A stretch of 64,000 nucleotides of DNA from Pseudanabaena sp. M53BS1SP1A06MG. GTDB taxonomy: Bacteria; Cyanobacteriota; Cyanobacteriia; Pseudanabaenales; Pseudanabaenaceae. The stretch covers positions 1-64,000 of the forward strand of contig JADBWH010000032.1 in the NCBI GenBank assembly GCA_020404105.1. Direction: 5' to 3'. Below the pieces are notes generated by a model. That model saw only the letters and a list, made by a program, of their open reading frames with translations. It had not been told where the DNA came from and did no database searches. The position numbers were made by a program, and so were the translations under genes. Below are positions 17,533-25,664 of this stretch, in pieces (within the stretch, counting starts at the first letter, position 1; each line of letters begins with the position of its first letter).

Positions 17533-18299
17533 GCGCGATCGCTGGCGATATTATCGGCTCGATTTACGAAGTCATTCCGATAAAGCGGAAAGATTTTAAA
17601 CTGTTCTCCTTAGGTAGTCATTTTAGCGATGATACTGTGCTTACCTATGCTGTAGCTAAATCAATTCTCACGGGGACTAGCTATGCAAGCAACTTCAAAA
17701 AATGCTTTTGGCGCTATCCCTTAGCAGGTTTTGGGCAAAGGTTTACTTGCTGGGCAATGAGCAATCAGAAGGAAGGTTATAACAGTTGGGGTAACGGTGC
17801 GGCGATGAGAGTCAGCCCGATCGCATGGGCATACAATGATCTTGAGACTGTTTTGAAAGAAGCAGAACGTTGCACGGTAACTACTCATAATCATCCTGAA
17901 GGAATCAAAGGCGCACAAGCAACAGCAGCAGCAATTTTTTTAGCTCGTAATAATAAAACCAAGGCAGAAATTCGCGACTATATCGAACAGAATTTTAACT
18001 ATGATTTGCGACGCACTCTAGATGAAATTCGCCCCAAATATAAGTTTGAAGTCTCCTGTCAAAAAAGTGTTCCTGAAGCAATCATTGCTTTTTTAGAATC
18101 AACGGATTTTGAAGACGCGATTCGTAATGCGGTATCTCTCGGTGGTGATAGCGACACGATCGCCGCAATTACAGGCAGCATCGCTGAAGCCTTATATGGT
18201 GGTGTTCCTGAAGCGATCGCTAAACCAATATGGAAAAAGTTAGATCGGCGTATTCGTCATACGGTGACTGAGTTTAGAGAAGTTTATCAATTGCCTTAA
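17526..18299 (+). CDS. ADP-ribosylglycohydrolase, copy 2
   Basis: 257 residues, same length as copy 1 and alignable throughout. Motifs: FSDDTVLTYAVAKS (Thr of TDDT changed to Ser), HNHPEGIKGAQATAAAIF and SLGGDSDTI. Catalytic acidic residues are kept, so it is probably active. Keeping two coupled, diverged copies suggests two substrates or a heteromeric enzyme. It is followed 17 bases later by the kinase gene. Confidence 0.92.
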   Translation: MLGAIAGDIIGSIYEVIPIKRKDFKLFSLGSHFSDDTVLTYAVAKSILTGTSYASNFKKCFWRYPLAGFGQRFTCWAMSNQKEGYNSWGNGAAMRVSPIAWAYNDLETVLKEAERCTVTTHNHPEGIKGAQATAAAIFLARNNKTKAEIRDYIEQNFNYDLRRTLDEIRPKYKFEVSCQKSVPEAIIAFLESTDFEDAIRNAVSLGGDSDTIAAITGSIAEALYGGVPEAIAKPIWKKLDRRIRHTVTEFREVYQLP

Positions 18300-18316
18300 A
18301 GCATTGGAGTATCGTC

Positions 18317-20167
18317 ATGGATATCTATCTCAATCAAAAACGGATTAAACTCAATCCTATAAATGCGATCGGCAAGGGTGGCGAAGCGGATATCTATGAT
18401 CTCAAAAACGGTAGGGTTCTCAAACTCTTCAAAACATCCGATCATCCTGATTATCAACTTCTCCCTCAAGAACAGTTAGCAGCTATAGCGAGATTGTCGA
18501 TTCATCAGCAAAAGTTACCTGCTTTTCCGAATAATCTACCTGAGAGAGTAATTAAACCTGAAATCTTTGCCACAGATAAACAGGGTATGATTTTGGGCTA
18601 TACAATGCCTTTTTTGCAGAATACTGTTCCACTTTTGAAATATAGCGATCGCGCTTACCGCAATACAAACGCCATTTCCCAGCAATTTGTAACTAGCCTA
18701 TTTCAAGATCTCCATGAAACGGTTCTCAAAATTCATCAAGCAAATGTCACGATTGGTGACTTTAACGACTTGAATCTATTGGTTGCTCAGAATCAAGTTA
18801 ATCTCATAGATGCGGATTCCTTTCAGTTTGGGCAGTTTCTCTGTCAGGTATTTACAGCAAGATTTGTTGATCCGTTATTGTGCGATCGCAACACCAATCA
18901 ACCAATTCTCATCAGTCCGCATAATCCTGAATCCGATTGGTACGCCTTCACGGTGATGTTGATGCAGAGCCTTCTCTATGTCGATCCCTTTGGTGGAGTA
19001 TATAAGCCCAAATCGCAAGAATCTCAAATTCCTCATAGTGCCAGACCACTGCATAGAATTACTATCTTTCATCCTGATGTACGTTATCCCAAACCTGCAA
19101 TTCCTTACAAGGTTCTATCTGATGATTTATTACACCATTTTCATAAATGCTTTGAAAAAGATTGGCGAGGAAATTTTCCTAAATCACTACTTGAATCAAT
19201 GCGTTGGACAAAATGCAATCAATGTGGAATTGAACATTTAAGGACTACTTGCCCAATTTGTACACCTTTAATTGCAGTTCTCTCTCCTAACCCTAAGAAA
19301 GGATTAGAGGGTAAATGCAAGGTTATGCATATATTTAAAACCGAAGGTGTAATCCTACAAGTCACTTTACAAAATAATTCTCTCAATTATCTCTATCACA
19401 TTAACCACGAATTCAAACGCGAAGACAACGCAATTTTATTGTCAGGAGAACTCGATGCTAATATTCAATTCACTATCTTTAATAAGTCCACAATCATTGC
19501 CAAACAAGGGAAAGCACTTACGCTCAATCAAGGACAGTCGCAAGCGATCGCCGCCGATCTAATTCGAGCCAATTCCTTCTCTCGCTATTGGATTGATCAA
19601 GGGCAATTACTCCGCGATGGCAAGCTAGGAAATGGATATATCGGTGATATTCTCGAAGGACAAACACAATTTTGGATTGGTGAAACCTTTGGTTTTGGCT
19701 TCTATCGTGCAGGGGCAATCAGTGTTGCTTTTACCTTTGATGCGAAGCGTTCAGGCATATGCGATCGCGTGAAAATCCCCCCAATTCAAGGAGAACTGAT
19801 TGATACAAATTGCGTCTTTAGCAATGACATCTGCTGGTTCTTCACCATCACCCAAGAGCAAGGCAATATCATTCATCGAGTTTCCATATTGCGTCCTACA
19901 GGTGAGTTAGTTGCCACGCTTGCCGCACCTAAAGGAAATCTTGCATGGTTGACGAATATTCATGGATGCAGTGCGATCGCTAATTGGCTATTCGTTCCCA
20001 CTGATGAGGGTATCACTAGAGTTGAGGTAAACAATGGACAGATTATGATTACGAAAACTTTCCCTGAAACCGAACCCTATGTCGATAGTGGATGTTCTCT
20101 GATTGTCAGTTCACAAGGTATCTATGTGATTCACTGCCAAAAGATTGTGCAGTTACAGTTATCTTAA
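18317..20167 (+). CDS. Atypical protein kinase with zinc ribbon (YegI/TerY-P type)
   Basis: 616 residues. The N-lobe has IGKGGEADIYDL (19-29) and VLKLFK with the likely ATP lysine. The catalytic loop is IGDFNDLNLL (D148, N153), lacking the usual HRD. The metal site is LIDADSFQF (D165) instead of DFG. This pattern belongs to the COG4248-like kinases found with PP2C and vWA genes. A zinc ribbon follows (C300, C303, C312, C315). The last 270 residues are beta-rich, possibly a propeller or repeated sandwich with a ligand-binding role. No membrane segment. Confidence 0.85.
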   Translation: MDIYLNQKRIKLNPINAIGKGGEADIYDLKNGRVLKLFKTSDHPDYQLLPQEQLAAIARLSIHQQKLPAFPNNLPERVIKPEIFATDKQGMILGYTMPFLQNTVPLLKYSDRAYRNTNAISQQFVTSLFQDLHETVLKIHQANVTIGDFNDLNLLVAQNQVNLIDADSFQFGQFLCQVFTARFVDPLLCDRNTNQPILISPHNPESDWYAFTVMLMQSLLYVDPFGGVYKPKSQESQIPHSARPLHRITIFHPDVRYPKPAIPYKVLSDDLLHHFHKCFEKDWRGNFPKSLLESMRWTKCNQCGIEHLRTTCPICTPLIAVLSPNPKKGLEGKCKVMHIFKTEGVILQVTLQNNSLNYLYHINHEFKREDNAILLSGELDANIQFTIFNKSTIIAKQGKALTLNQGQSQAIAADLIRANSFSRYWIDQGQLLRDGKLGNGYIGDILEGQTQFWIGETFGFGFYRAGAISVAFTFDAKRSGICDRVKIPPIQGELIDTNCVFSNDICWFFTITQEQGNIIHRVSILRPTGELVATLAAPKGNLAWLTNIHGCSAIANWLFVPTDEGITRVEVNNGQIMITKTFPETEPYVDSGCSLIVSSQGIYVIHCQKIVQLQLS

Positions 20168-20199
20168 ATAATTAGGAAATACTAATAGGAAATACTAAA

Positions 20200-21252
20200 A
20201 TGACTACTCAACTTATTACCCAACTTCCCATCCCTGCCTTTTTTGATCGCCACAAAGTCAGCTCGGTATGGCGCGTTCCCTATCAAGATCGGGCGAACCA
20301 AGCCGAAGCATGGGCGAAACAACATGGCATTACTCCTGCTGCAAAGGATCGTAAAAAAATATGTCTAATGTCGATCGATGTGCAGAATACCTTTTGTATC
20401 CCCGATCATGAGTTATATGTCGGTGGACGCTCTGGTACTGGTGCGATCGATGACAACGTGCGGCTTTGCGAATTTATCTATCGCAATCTCCACCATATCA
20501 GTGAAATTGCGCCCACTATGGACACTCACACCGCCATGCAGATCTTCCATCCCATCTTTTGGATAAATGATGCGGGTGAACATCCCATTCCCAATGCGAC
20601 TTCCATCACCTTAGAAGATGTGCAGCAAGGTAAGTGGAAAGTAAATCCTGCGATCGCCTATAGTCTTGCCAAGGGTAATTACATGGCAATTCAGCGCCAC
20701 GCCTTGCATTATGTCCAGAAGCTCAGTGATGAAGGCAAGTTTCCCCTCACCGTATGGGCGTACCACTCTATGCTCGGTGGCATCGGTCACGCTCTAGTTT
20801 CGGCTGTGGAAGAAGCGATGTTTTTCCATAATATTGCGAGGCATAGCCAGACAAACTTTGAGATTAAAGGCGGCAATCCTCTTACAGAGAACTATTCCGT
20901 CTTACGTCCTGAAGTGATAGATGGAGCCGATGGCAGACCGATCGCCCAAAAGAATACGCGCTTCTTGAAAAGGTTGCTAGAGTTTGATGCCGTAATCATT
21001 GCAGGACAAGCAAAAAGTCATTGCGTCGCATGGACAATTCAAGACCTGCTCTGCGAAATTCTCACCCACGATCCCAAACTTGCCAAAAAAGTCTATCTAC
21101 TTGAAGATTGCACTTCGCCTGTCGTTGTTCCTAATGTGGTCGATTACACCGAACAAGCCGATGCTGCATTCAAGCGTTTTGCCGATGCAGGGATGTACTT
21201 GGTGAAATCCACAGATGCAATGGAAACTTGGACAGATCTCAATCTTGTGTAA
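20200..21252 (+). CDS. Nicotinamidase/isochorismatase-like cysteine hydrolase
   Basis: 350 residues, longer than classic nicotinamidases (about 210). The fold's landmarks are CLMSIDVQNTF (catalytic Asp), APTMDTHTAMQIFHP (metal DxH) and VIIAGQAKSHCVAWTI (catalytic Cys with preceding cis-peptide region). Extra segments sit between the metal motif and the Cys. If it is a nicotinamidase it would recycle the nicotinamide set free by ADP-ribosylation. Another amide substrate is possible. It is part of the presumed NrtR-controlled operon. Confidence 0.8.
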   Translation: MTTQLITQLPIPAFFDRHKVSSVWRVPYQDRANQAEAWAKQHGITPAAKDRKKICLMSIDVQNTFCIPDHELYVGGRSGTGAIDDNVRLCEFIYRNLHHISEIAPTMDTHTAMQIFHPIFWINDAGEHPIPNATSITLEDVQQGKWKVNPAIAYSLAKGNYMAIQRHALHYVQKLSDEGKFPLTVWAYHSMLGGIGHALVSAVEEAMFFHNIARHSQTNFEIKGGNPLTENYSVLRPEVIDGADGRPIAQKNTRFLKRLLEFDAVIIAGQAKSHCVAWTIQDLLCEILTHDPKLAKKVYLLEDCTSPVVVPNVVDYTEQADAAFKRFADAGMYLVKSTDAMETWTDLNLV

Positions 21253-21312
21253 CAAGTTACTATCCAATGCATCACAACTCAAATAAATTTGAATTTATAG
21301 GAGGTTAATCCC

Positions 21313-21474
21313 ATGATGAGTATTAATCTTGATGCTGAAACAGAAAGCTATTTAATCGCAATTCTTGCTCAAGAAAAAACTACCAGTTCTGAATTAATTG
21401 AACGATTGCTCAGAGAATATCTAGAATCTATCCAACCGAAAAAGAATTTCCTAGAACGTTTATTATCCCTGTAA
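21313..21474 (+). CDS. Small ribbon-helix-helix-like protein
   Basis: 53 residues. MMSINLDAETESYLIAIL followed by SSELIERLLREYLES has the strand-helix-helix shape of CopG/Arc-type DNA-binding proteins or of antitoxins. A strong AGGAGG lies at 21300-21305. No toxin gene is beside it. It could be a local regulator of the operon or an orphan antitoxin. Too short for automated gene calls, but the start signal is excellent. Confidence 0.7.
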   Translation: MMSINLDAETESYLIAILAQEKTTSSELIERLLREYLESIQPKKNFLERLLSL

Positions 21475-21594
21475 TTATTCCTGTAGGAGCAGATCATTCC
21501 TGTCACAGTTTATAAATTTTCAAATTATCTCAATACAGGAATGCTCTGCCTAAGCAGAGTGGGTTTAGCATTTGCAGATCAATATTCAATATTT

Positions 21595-21692
21595 AGGACT
21601 TACGCATTGGGTAGACGTGATGCGGGCAAAGCCCTCATCACGTCTACCTCAAGCCTAATAAATTCGTTCGGTTTGCGTAAGTCGTGTTTTCC
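21595..21692. mobile_element. MITE family B, copy 1
   Basis: Left end AGGACTTACGCATTGGGTAG, then a stem AGACGTGATGCGGGC/GCCCTCATCACGTCT, then TTCGTTCGGTTTGCGTAAGT. It lies inside the operon between the RHH gene and the vWA gene. An ORF passing through it is an artefact: the vWA protein starts at 21769. Confidence 0.7.
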
Positions 21693-21768
21693 AGATTGTG
21701 GCATAAATGCTAAATATCTAAAGATCAAATTCATCTCACCAATTACCCATCACCAGTTACCAACTACC

Positions 21769-22542
21769 ATGACTAACATTAATGATCTCTTTCAATCTGC
21801 ATTAGATGATGGAAGCATTTCCAATGAATCTTTGCAAGCACTCACAGTTTATGATCTCGGCGCACAAATCCAAGCAGGGCTTGGTATCCATGTAGATGAT
21901 GTGATGTCCAGCGAAGTTGTGCTAGTAACAATCATGCCCGATGATTCTGGCTCGATTCAATATGCTGGCAATGCTCAAGCCGTGCGTGGCGGACATAATT
22001 CTGTAATTGACGCGCTGATTTCTTCGCAACAACAGGATAATATTCTCATTCACAATCGTTATCTGAATGGAACTATTCTCTATCCCTACTGCCCGATCGC
22101 ACAGGCAATCAGGATGGATACGAAAAACTATCATCCCAATCAAGGTACACCCCTTTACGATCAGACGGTGATTTTATTGGGAACGGTATTAGCAAAAGCG
22201 CAAGAATTCTCCGATAATGGTGTACCAGTGCGGACAGTTACCCTCATTATTACTGATGGTGATGATTGTCATTCGACTCGCCATAGTGCTAAAGATGTAG
22301 CAGCGATTGCTAAGGATATGTTACGAATGGAAAATCACATTATTGCGGCGATGGGTATTGATGACGGATCTACCAACTTTGGTCAGGTATTCAAAGAAAT
22401 GGGCATCCATGATGAATGGATTCTCACGACTGCCAATAGTGATGGCGAAATTCGCAAAGCTTTTCAAGTCTTTTCGCAATCGGCAATGCGAGCCAGTCAG
22501 AGCACAACAAACTTTAATTCTTTAGGGGGATTTGGTGGCTAG
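21769..22542 (+). CDS. vWA-domain protein (TerY-like)
   Basis: 257 residues from ATG 21769; longer readings run through the family B element. The metal-ion-dependent adhesion site is complete: MPDDSGSI gives DxSxS, GTPLYDQ gives the Thr, TLIITDGDD gives the second Asp. The N-terminal 50 residues are acidic and helical. vWA proteins of this kind act as scaffolds that are phosphorylated in vWA/kinase/PP2C triads. Here the kinase and the phosphatase are in the same gene cluster. The C-terminus ends in a Ser/Gly-rich tail. Confidence 0.85.
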   Translation: MTNINDLFQSALDDGSISNESLQALTVYDLGAQIQAGLGIHVDDVMSSEVVLVTIMPDDSGSIQYAGNAQAVRGGHNSVIDALISSQQQDNILIHNRYLNGTILYPYCPIAQAIRMDTKNYHPNQGTPLYDQTVILLGTVLAKAQEFSDNGVPVRTVTLIITDGDDCHSTRHSAKDVAAIAKDMLRMENHIIAAMGIDDGSTNFGQVFKEMGIHDEWILTTANSDGEIRKAFQVFSQSAMRASQSTTNFNSLGGFGG

Positions 22543-22573
22543 AAAGCGAGGGGGCTTAAGCCCCTATTGCTTC
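22541..22573 (+). terminator. Stem-loop after the vWA gene
   Basis: GGGGCTTAAGCCCC (22551-22564) flanked by AGAAAGC and GCTTCT, right at the end of the vWA gene. There is no long T-run. GGGGCTTAAGCCCC is also a common cyanobacterial repeat motif. Confidence 0.4.
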
Positions 22574-22597
22574 TGGCTAATCAATTTCTAGAATAGT

Positions 22598-22688
22598 AGG
22601 ACTTACGCATTGGGTAGATGTGGTGCGGGCTTCGCCCGCACCACATCTACCTCAAGCCTAATAAATTCGTTCGGTTTGCGTGAGTCCT
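22598..22688. mobile_element. MITE family B, copy 2
   Basis: Ends AGGACTTACGCA and TGCGTGAGTCCT form terminal inverted repeats. The central stem is GATGTGGTGCGGGC/GCCCGCACCACATC. Same order of blocks as copy 1. The rest of the gap up to 22873 holds nothing I recognise. Confidence 0.75.
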
Positions 22689-22873
22689 ATATAGCATTGA
22701 GTAATGGTGTTACTAATGGTGATGGGGAACCTCTTAAATCTTTTTCTTGGAACATACGCAGAAATTGGTAAGCGCTCCATCAATATCAAGAAAAAGGAAT
22801 ATTTTTTCTATGAGTATAGATCGTAAAAGCAAGATAAGGTAAGACTTAGAGAAAAAAAGCTTTTGATTTTTTC

Positions 22874-24346
22874 TTAATCGATTTCATTGGCAAATACTGT
22901 TGCGATCGCCTGTTTTGCATCGCTGCGAAATTCCCTGACATTCACACGACTGAGTAAAAATACAGCGACAATCATAACCGCAGCCTCACAAATAAATACA
23001 AAGCTATAGGCTAAGGAATTAGAATCACTGAATATCTTCTTTCCAATATCTAACACCACGCCACCTGTAACTGTCGCTAACCCTCTGGCGATCGCCTGAG
23101 ATAACCCCCAAGCACCGACAAAGGTTCCCGCAGTTTCGGCGGCTGTCAAGTCAAGCATGAGACTCAATGCACCCGCAGTCGTAATACCTGACGAGAAGCC
23201 AAACAGAGCAAGAGAAGCTTGCAAAGCCCAAGTCTTTTGGATAAAACCAGATACTAGTAACAGAACACAACTCACTGCCACTAGATAGCAACCTAATCTC
23301 GTAGAATTCTCCTTACCGAGTTTAGGAACTACTAAAAATCCCGAAGAACTAAGTCCTATTAAAGTCCCCGTGCCAAAAGCCGCATTGAGTTGAGTGGTCG
23401 CACAAATACTCATGCCAAATACTGCGCCGCCAAAGGGTTCCATAATCGCATCTTGCATAAAAATGCCAATAGTCATCATCAGCAAAAATGAGAAGAATAA
23501 ACCCGTTTGTTTGCTTGCAGTCAAAACCTGTAAAGCCCTGCTAAGACTAAGTTTATCCTCGGTCGCATTCGTTCCATTGAGAATATGATTTTGAGCAACT
23601 CGTAACTTATAACGCGAATACTTCTGTTCTATACCATAGGTCGCAAAAAAAGACATGCCAACTACAGCAGCAGGAATAATTAGAAAGACAGAATTAATCG
23701 CTTTTTGGAGTTGAGCAAGGCGATCGCTATTAGCAAAAATCGAAATATTGCTGGGCGGCGCTTCGGTACAGGGTAGCAATCTCGAAACGGCGATCGCCCC
23801 AATCACAATTCCCACCATCAGCATCGACCATACGATTCCCACTAATTTGGATCGCTCCTCTTCGTCAGAGATATCCACTAATAAAGCCGCAAAGGGAGTG
23901 GAACTAAAACTAATAGCCATCCCATAGATGGCAAACATTGCACCTAAAGCGATCACCCATCCATAAGTAATGCCATTCCAACCAATCGCATGGACACTGC
24001 GCCCTAATTGCCACATCACCTGTGTCGTCAAAAAGGCAACTAGAGCAAATACTATTGCACCAATCCACACATAGCCTGAACGATGGGTTCCAAAAATGGT
24101 TTTAGCATCGGAAGTTTGTCCAAACCAAACGCGAGTTGGTGAAACAAACAGAGGCATAGCAATAAATGCGGCGGCAAGGGTGGCAGGAATTGTTAACTCA
24201 TTAATCATCAACCTATTAAGTAACCCTGCAATCAACAAAGACATAATGCCTAAGCCCATCTGAAATAGACCAATCCGAAACATCTGGATCAGTGGCAATT
24301 TAGGCGGTAATTCCTCGAAATTTATGGCATCAACTTGGTTATTCAT
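22874..24346 (-). CDS. PucC/BCD-family MFS transporter
   Basis: 490 residues with about 12 hydrophobic segments. Landmarks of the PucC (LhaA/BCD) family: RIGLFQMGLGIMSLLIAGLLNR at the start, FVSPTRVWFGQTSDA, STPFAALLVDISDEEERSK and the QDAIMEPFGGAVFGM block. In phototrophs the family is linked to (bacterio)chlorophyll handling and to assembly of antenna complexes in the photosynthetic membrane. Cyanobacteria usually have several copies and the exact substrate is unknown. Confidence 0.88.
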   Translation of the reverse strand: MNNQVDAINFEELPPKLPLIQMFRIGLFQMGLGIMSLLIAGLLNRLMINELTIPATLAAAFIAMPLFVSPTRVWFGQTSDAKTIFGTHRSGYVWIGAIVFALVAFLTTQVMWQLGRSVHAIGWNGITYGWVIALGAMFAIYGMAISFSSTPFAALLVDISDEEERSKLVGIVWSMLMVGIVIGAIAVSRLLPCTEAPPSNISIFANSDRLAQLQKAINSVFLIIPAAVVGMSFFATYGIEQKYSRYKLRVAQNHILNGTNATEDKLSLSRALQVLTASKQTGLFFSFLLMMTIGIFMQDAIMEPFGGAVFGMSICATTQLNAAFGTGTLIGLSSSGFLVVPKLGKENSTRLGCYLVAVSCVLLLVSGFIQKTWALQASLALFGFSSGITTAGALSLMLDLTAAETAGTFVGAWGLSQAIARGLATVTGGVVLDIGKKIFSDSNSLAYSFVFICEAAVMIVAVFLLSRVNVREFRSDAKQAIATVFANEID

Positions 24347-24410
24347 CTTTTAAAATTGCAATAAAAAAATTAAATCGTTCTGGATGATTTTCTCAGTCAA
24401 TGAATATCTT

Positions 24411-24473
24411 TTGGAAAAGCTCAAATCTTGTATATAGCTATTTGCTTTAGCGAAAATAGCTATATACAAGAGT
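24411..24473. repeat. Palindromic element between genes
   Basis: CTTGTATATAGCTATTTGCT and AGCGAAAATAGCTATATACAAG form a long imperfect stem-loop in the gap between the PucC-type gene and an unassigned short stretch. No matching second copy was seen in the window. Confidence 0.5.
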
Positions 24474-24610
24474 CTATGCAGAGAAACTATCACAAAAGAT
24501 GAATATGGCTGGACAGCGATCATGTGGACATGGGACGGTAAGTATGAAGAAACCGTAGCAATTTTACGAAGCGCTTCCCGTGAATAAAAAAGAGCGCTTT
24601 GCAATCTTTT

Positions 24611-25204
24611 TTATACTTTTCTTAAAACAAACAAATTTCCTTCATTGCCGCGACCAATGCGTAAGTCTTGATCTATATAAGTAGTTTCCAGCCAGCCCTT
24701 TTGATCTTCGCGCTTAATTTGAAAATCGATCGCTAATAATTTCTTAGGTAATCGTAAAGTCTCAATAAAGCTATTCACATCCTGATAACCTATCAAAGTT
24801 TGCGAACCAGCCACTAAACGCTCAAAATTTACCTTAACCCGTTTCTCATTCACCACTGAGAAATTGGCACAGACACTAACTAATCCACTAAGCCATGGCA
24901 AACCCTTAACTTCAGCAACATTAAAGATTTTGCCCTCAGAGACTCGCAAGCACTGATAGATATTGCCTAGTTTATAAAGTGGCAAGCGATCAATCCCTAA
25001 AAGCTCTTGACTGGTCGTAAAGAGCAGTAACCAATTACCATCTAGCAAATCAGGGTTTTGAGTTGGAGCAGGCGTGGGATTTAACTCTTCGAGATAGGCA
25101 ACTGCCGAAAAAATGGCTTTGCGCTGATCCTCTGTCATTTTTAAACCGCGATTCACAGGGGCGATCGCATTGAGGAGATTTGCTTTGCGAGTAGTACTAG
25201 TCAT
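24611..25204 (-). CDS. PAP/fibrillin family protein
   Basis: 197 residues. Blocks typical of plastid-lipid-associated proteins are present: KANLLNAIAPVNRGL, the NPTPAPTQNPDLLDGNWLLL segment with DGxWxLLFTTS, and the C-terminal YIDQDLRIGRGNEGNLFVL. These are lipocalin-like proteins bound to thylakoid membranes or lipid globules and linked to carotenoid/quinone handling and light stress. Start ATG 25204 gives the usual N-terminus without transit peptide. Confidence 0.9.
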   Translation of the reverse strand: MTSTTRKANLLNAIAPVNRGLKMTEDQRKAIFSAVAYLEELNPTPAPTQNPDLLDGNWLLLFTTSQELLGIDRLPLYKLGNIYQCLRVSEGKIFNVAEVKGLPWLSGLVSVCANFSVVNEKRVKVNFERLVAGSQTLIGYQDVNSFIETLRLPKKLLAIDFQIKREDQKGWLETTYIDQDLRIGRGNEGNLFVLRKV

Positions 25205-25216
25205 GAGACTATTCTA

Positions 25217-25253
25217 CAAAAAAAGAGAGATCGCTAAGCGATCTCTCTTTTTT
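25217..25253 (-). terminator. Terminator after rpmJ
   Basis: AAAGAGAGATCGC/GCGATCTCTCTTT with a 4-base loop, flanked by A- and T-runs. On the minus strand it follows the bL36 gene and separates it from the fibrillin gene. Confidence 0.75.
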
Positions 25254-25276
25254 GATAAATAACGACAAGTCGCTGA

Positions 25277-25402
25277 TTATCCTTGACGAGCTTTGAACTT
25301 TGGGTTTGTCTTACAAATGACATATATTCTGCCGCGACGACGTACAATTTTGCAGTCCTTATGGCGAGTTTTTGCCGATCTGAGGGAGCTAACAACTTTC
25401 AT
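25277..25402 (-). CDS. rpmJ: Ribosomal protein bL36
   Basis: 41 residues, [20 protein letters not shown] then [21 protein letters not shown]. Highly basic. The length and [15 protein letters not shown] match the longer (alternate, zinc-poor) type of bL36 that has lost part of the CX2C...CX4H zinc site. That type is usually the zinc-independent paralogue. ATG at 25402. Confidence 0.93.
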   Translation of the reverse strand: MKVVSSLRSAKTRHKDCKIVRRRGRIYVICKTNPKFKARQG

Positions 25403-25664
25403 GGATTAATCCCTAACGTTTACTTATAATGAAAATTTTTCACACGGCTTACAATTCTAACATAATTTTGGGCACAAGAATGAAGTCATAATTTTAGGGA
25501 AACGCTTCTCGTCAATACATCCCATGTTTTATAGTGCCGCTAAGCAACATCACAAAAATTTCTACGGGCAGTTTATTTAGAGTTTTAAAGTGTGCATTTA
25601 TTCAATCCAATGCTATGCTTGCAGCATAAATTTCCCAACATCAATATTAAATTTTATTCTTGTA

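Noticed and set aside
21541-21768. N-terminal 76-residue extension of the vWA protein
   Set aside because: The sequence is a family B miniature element read in frame. The real start ATG 21769 follows it.
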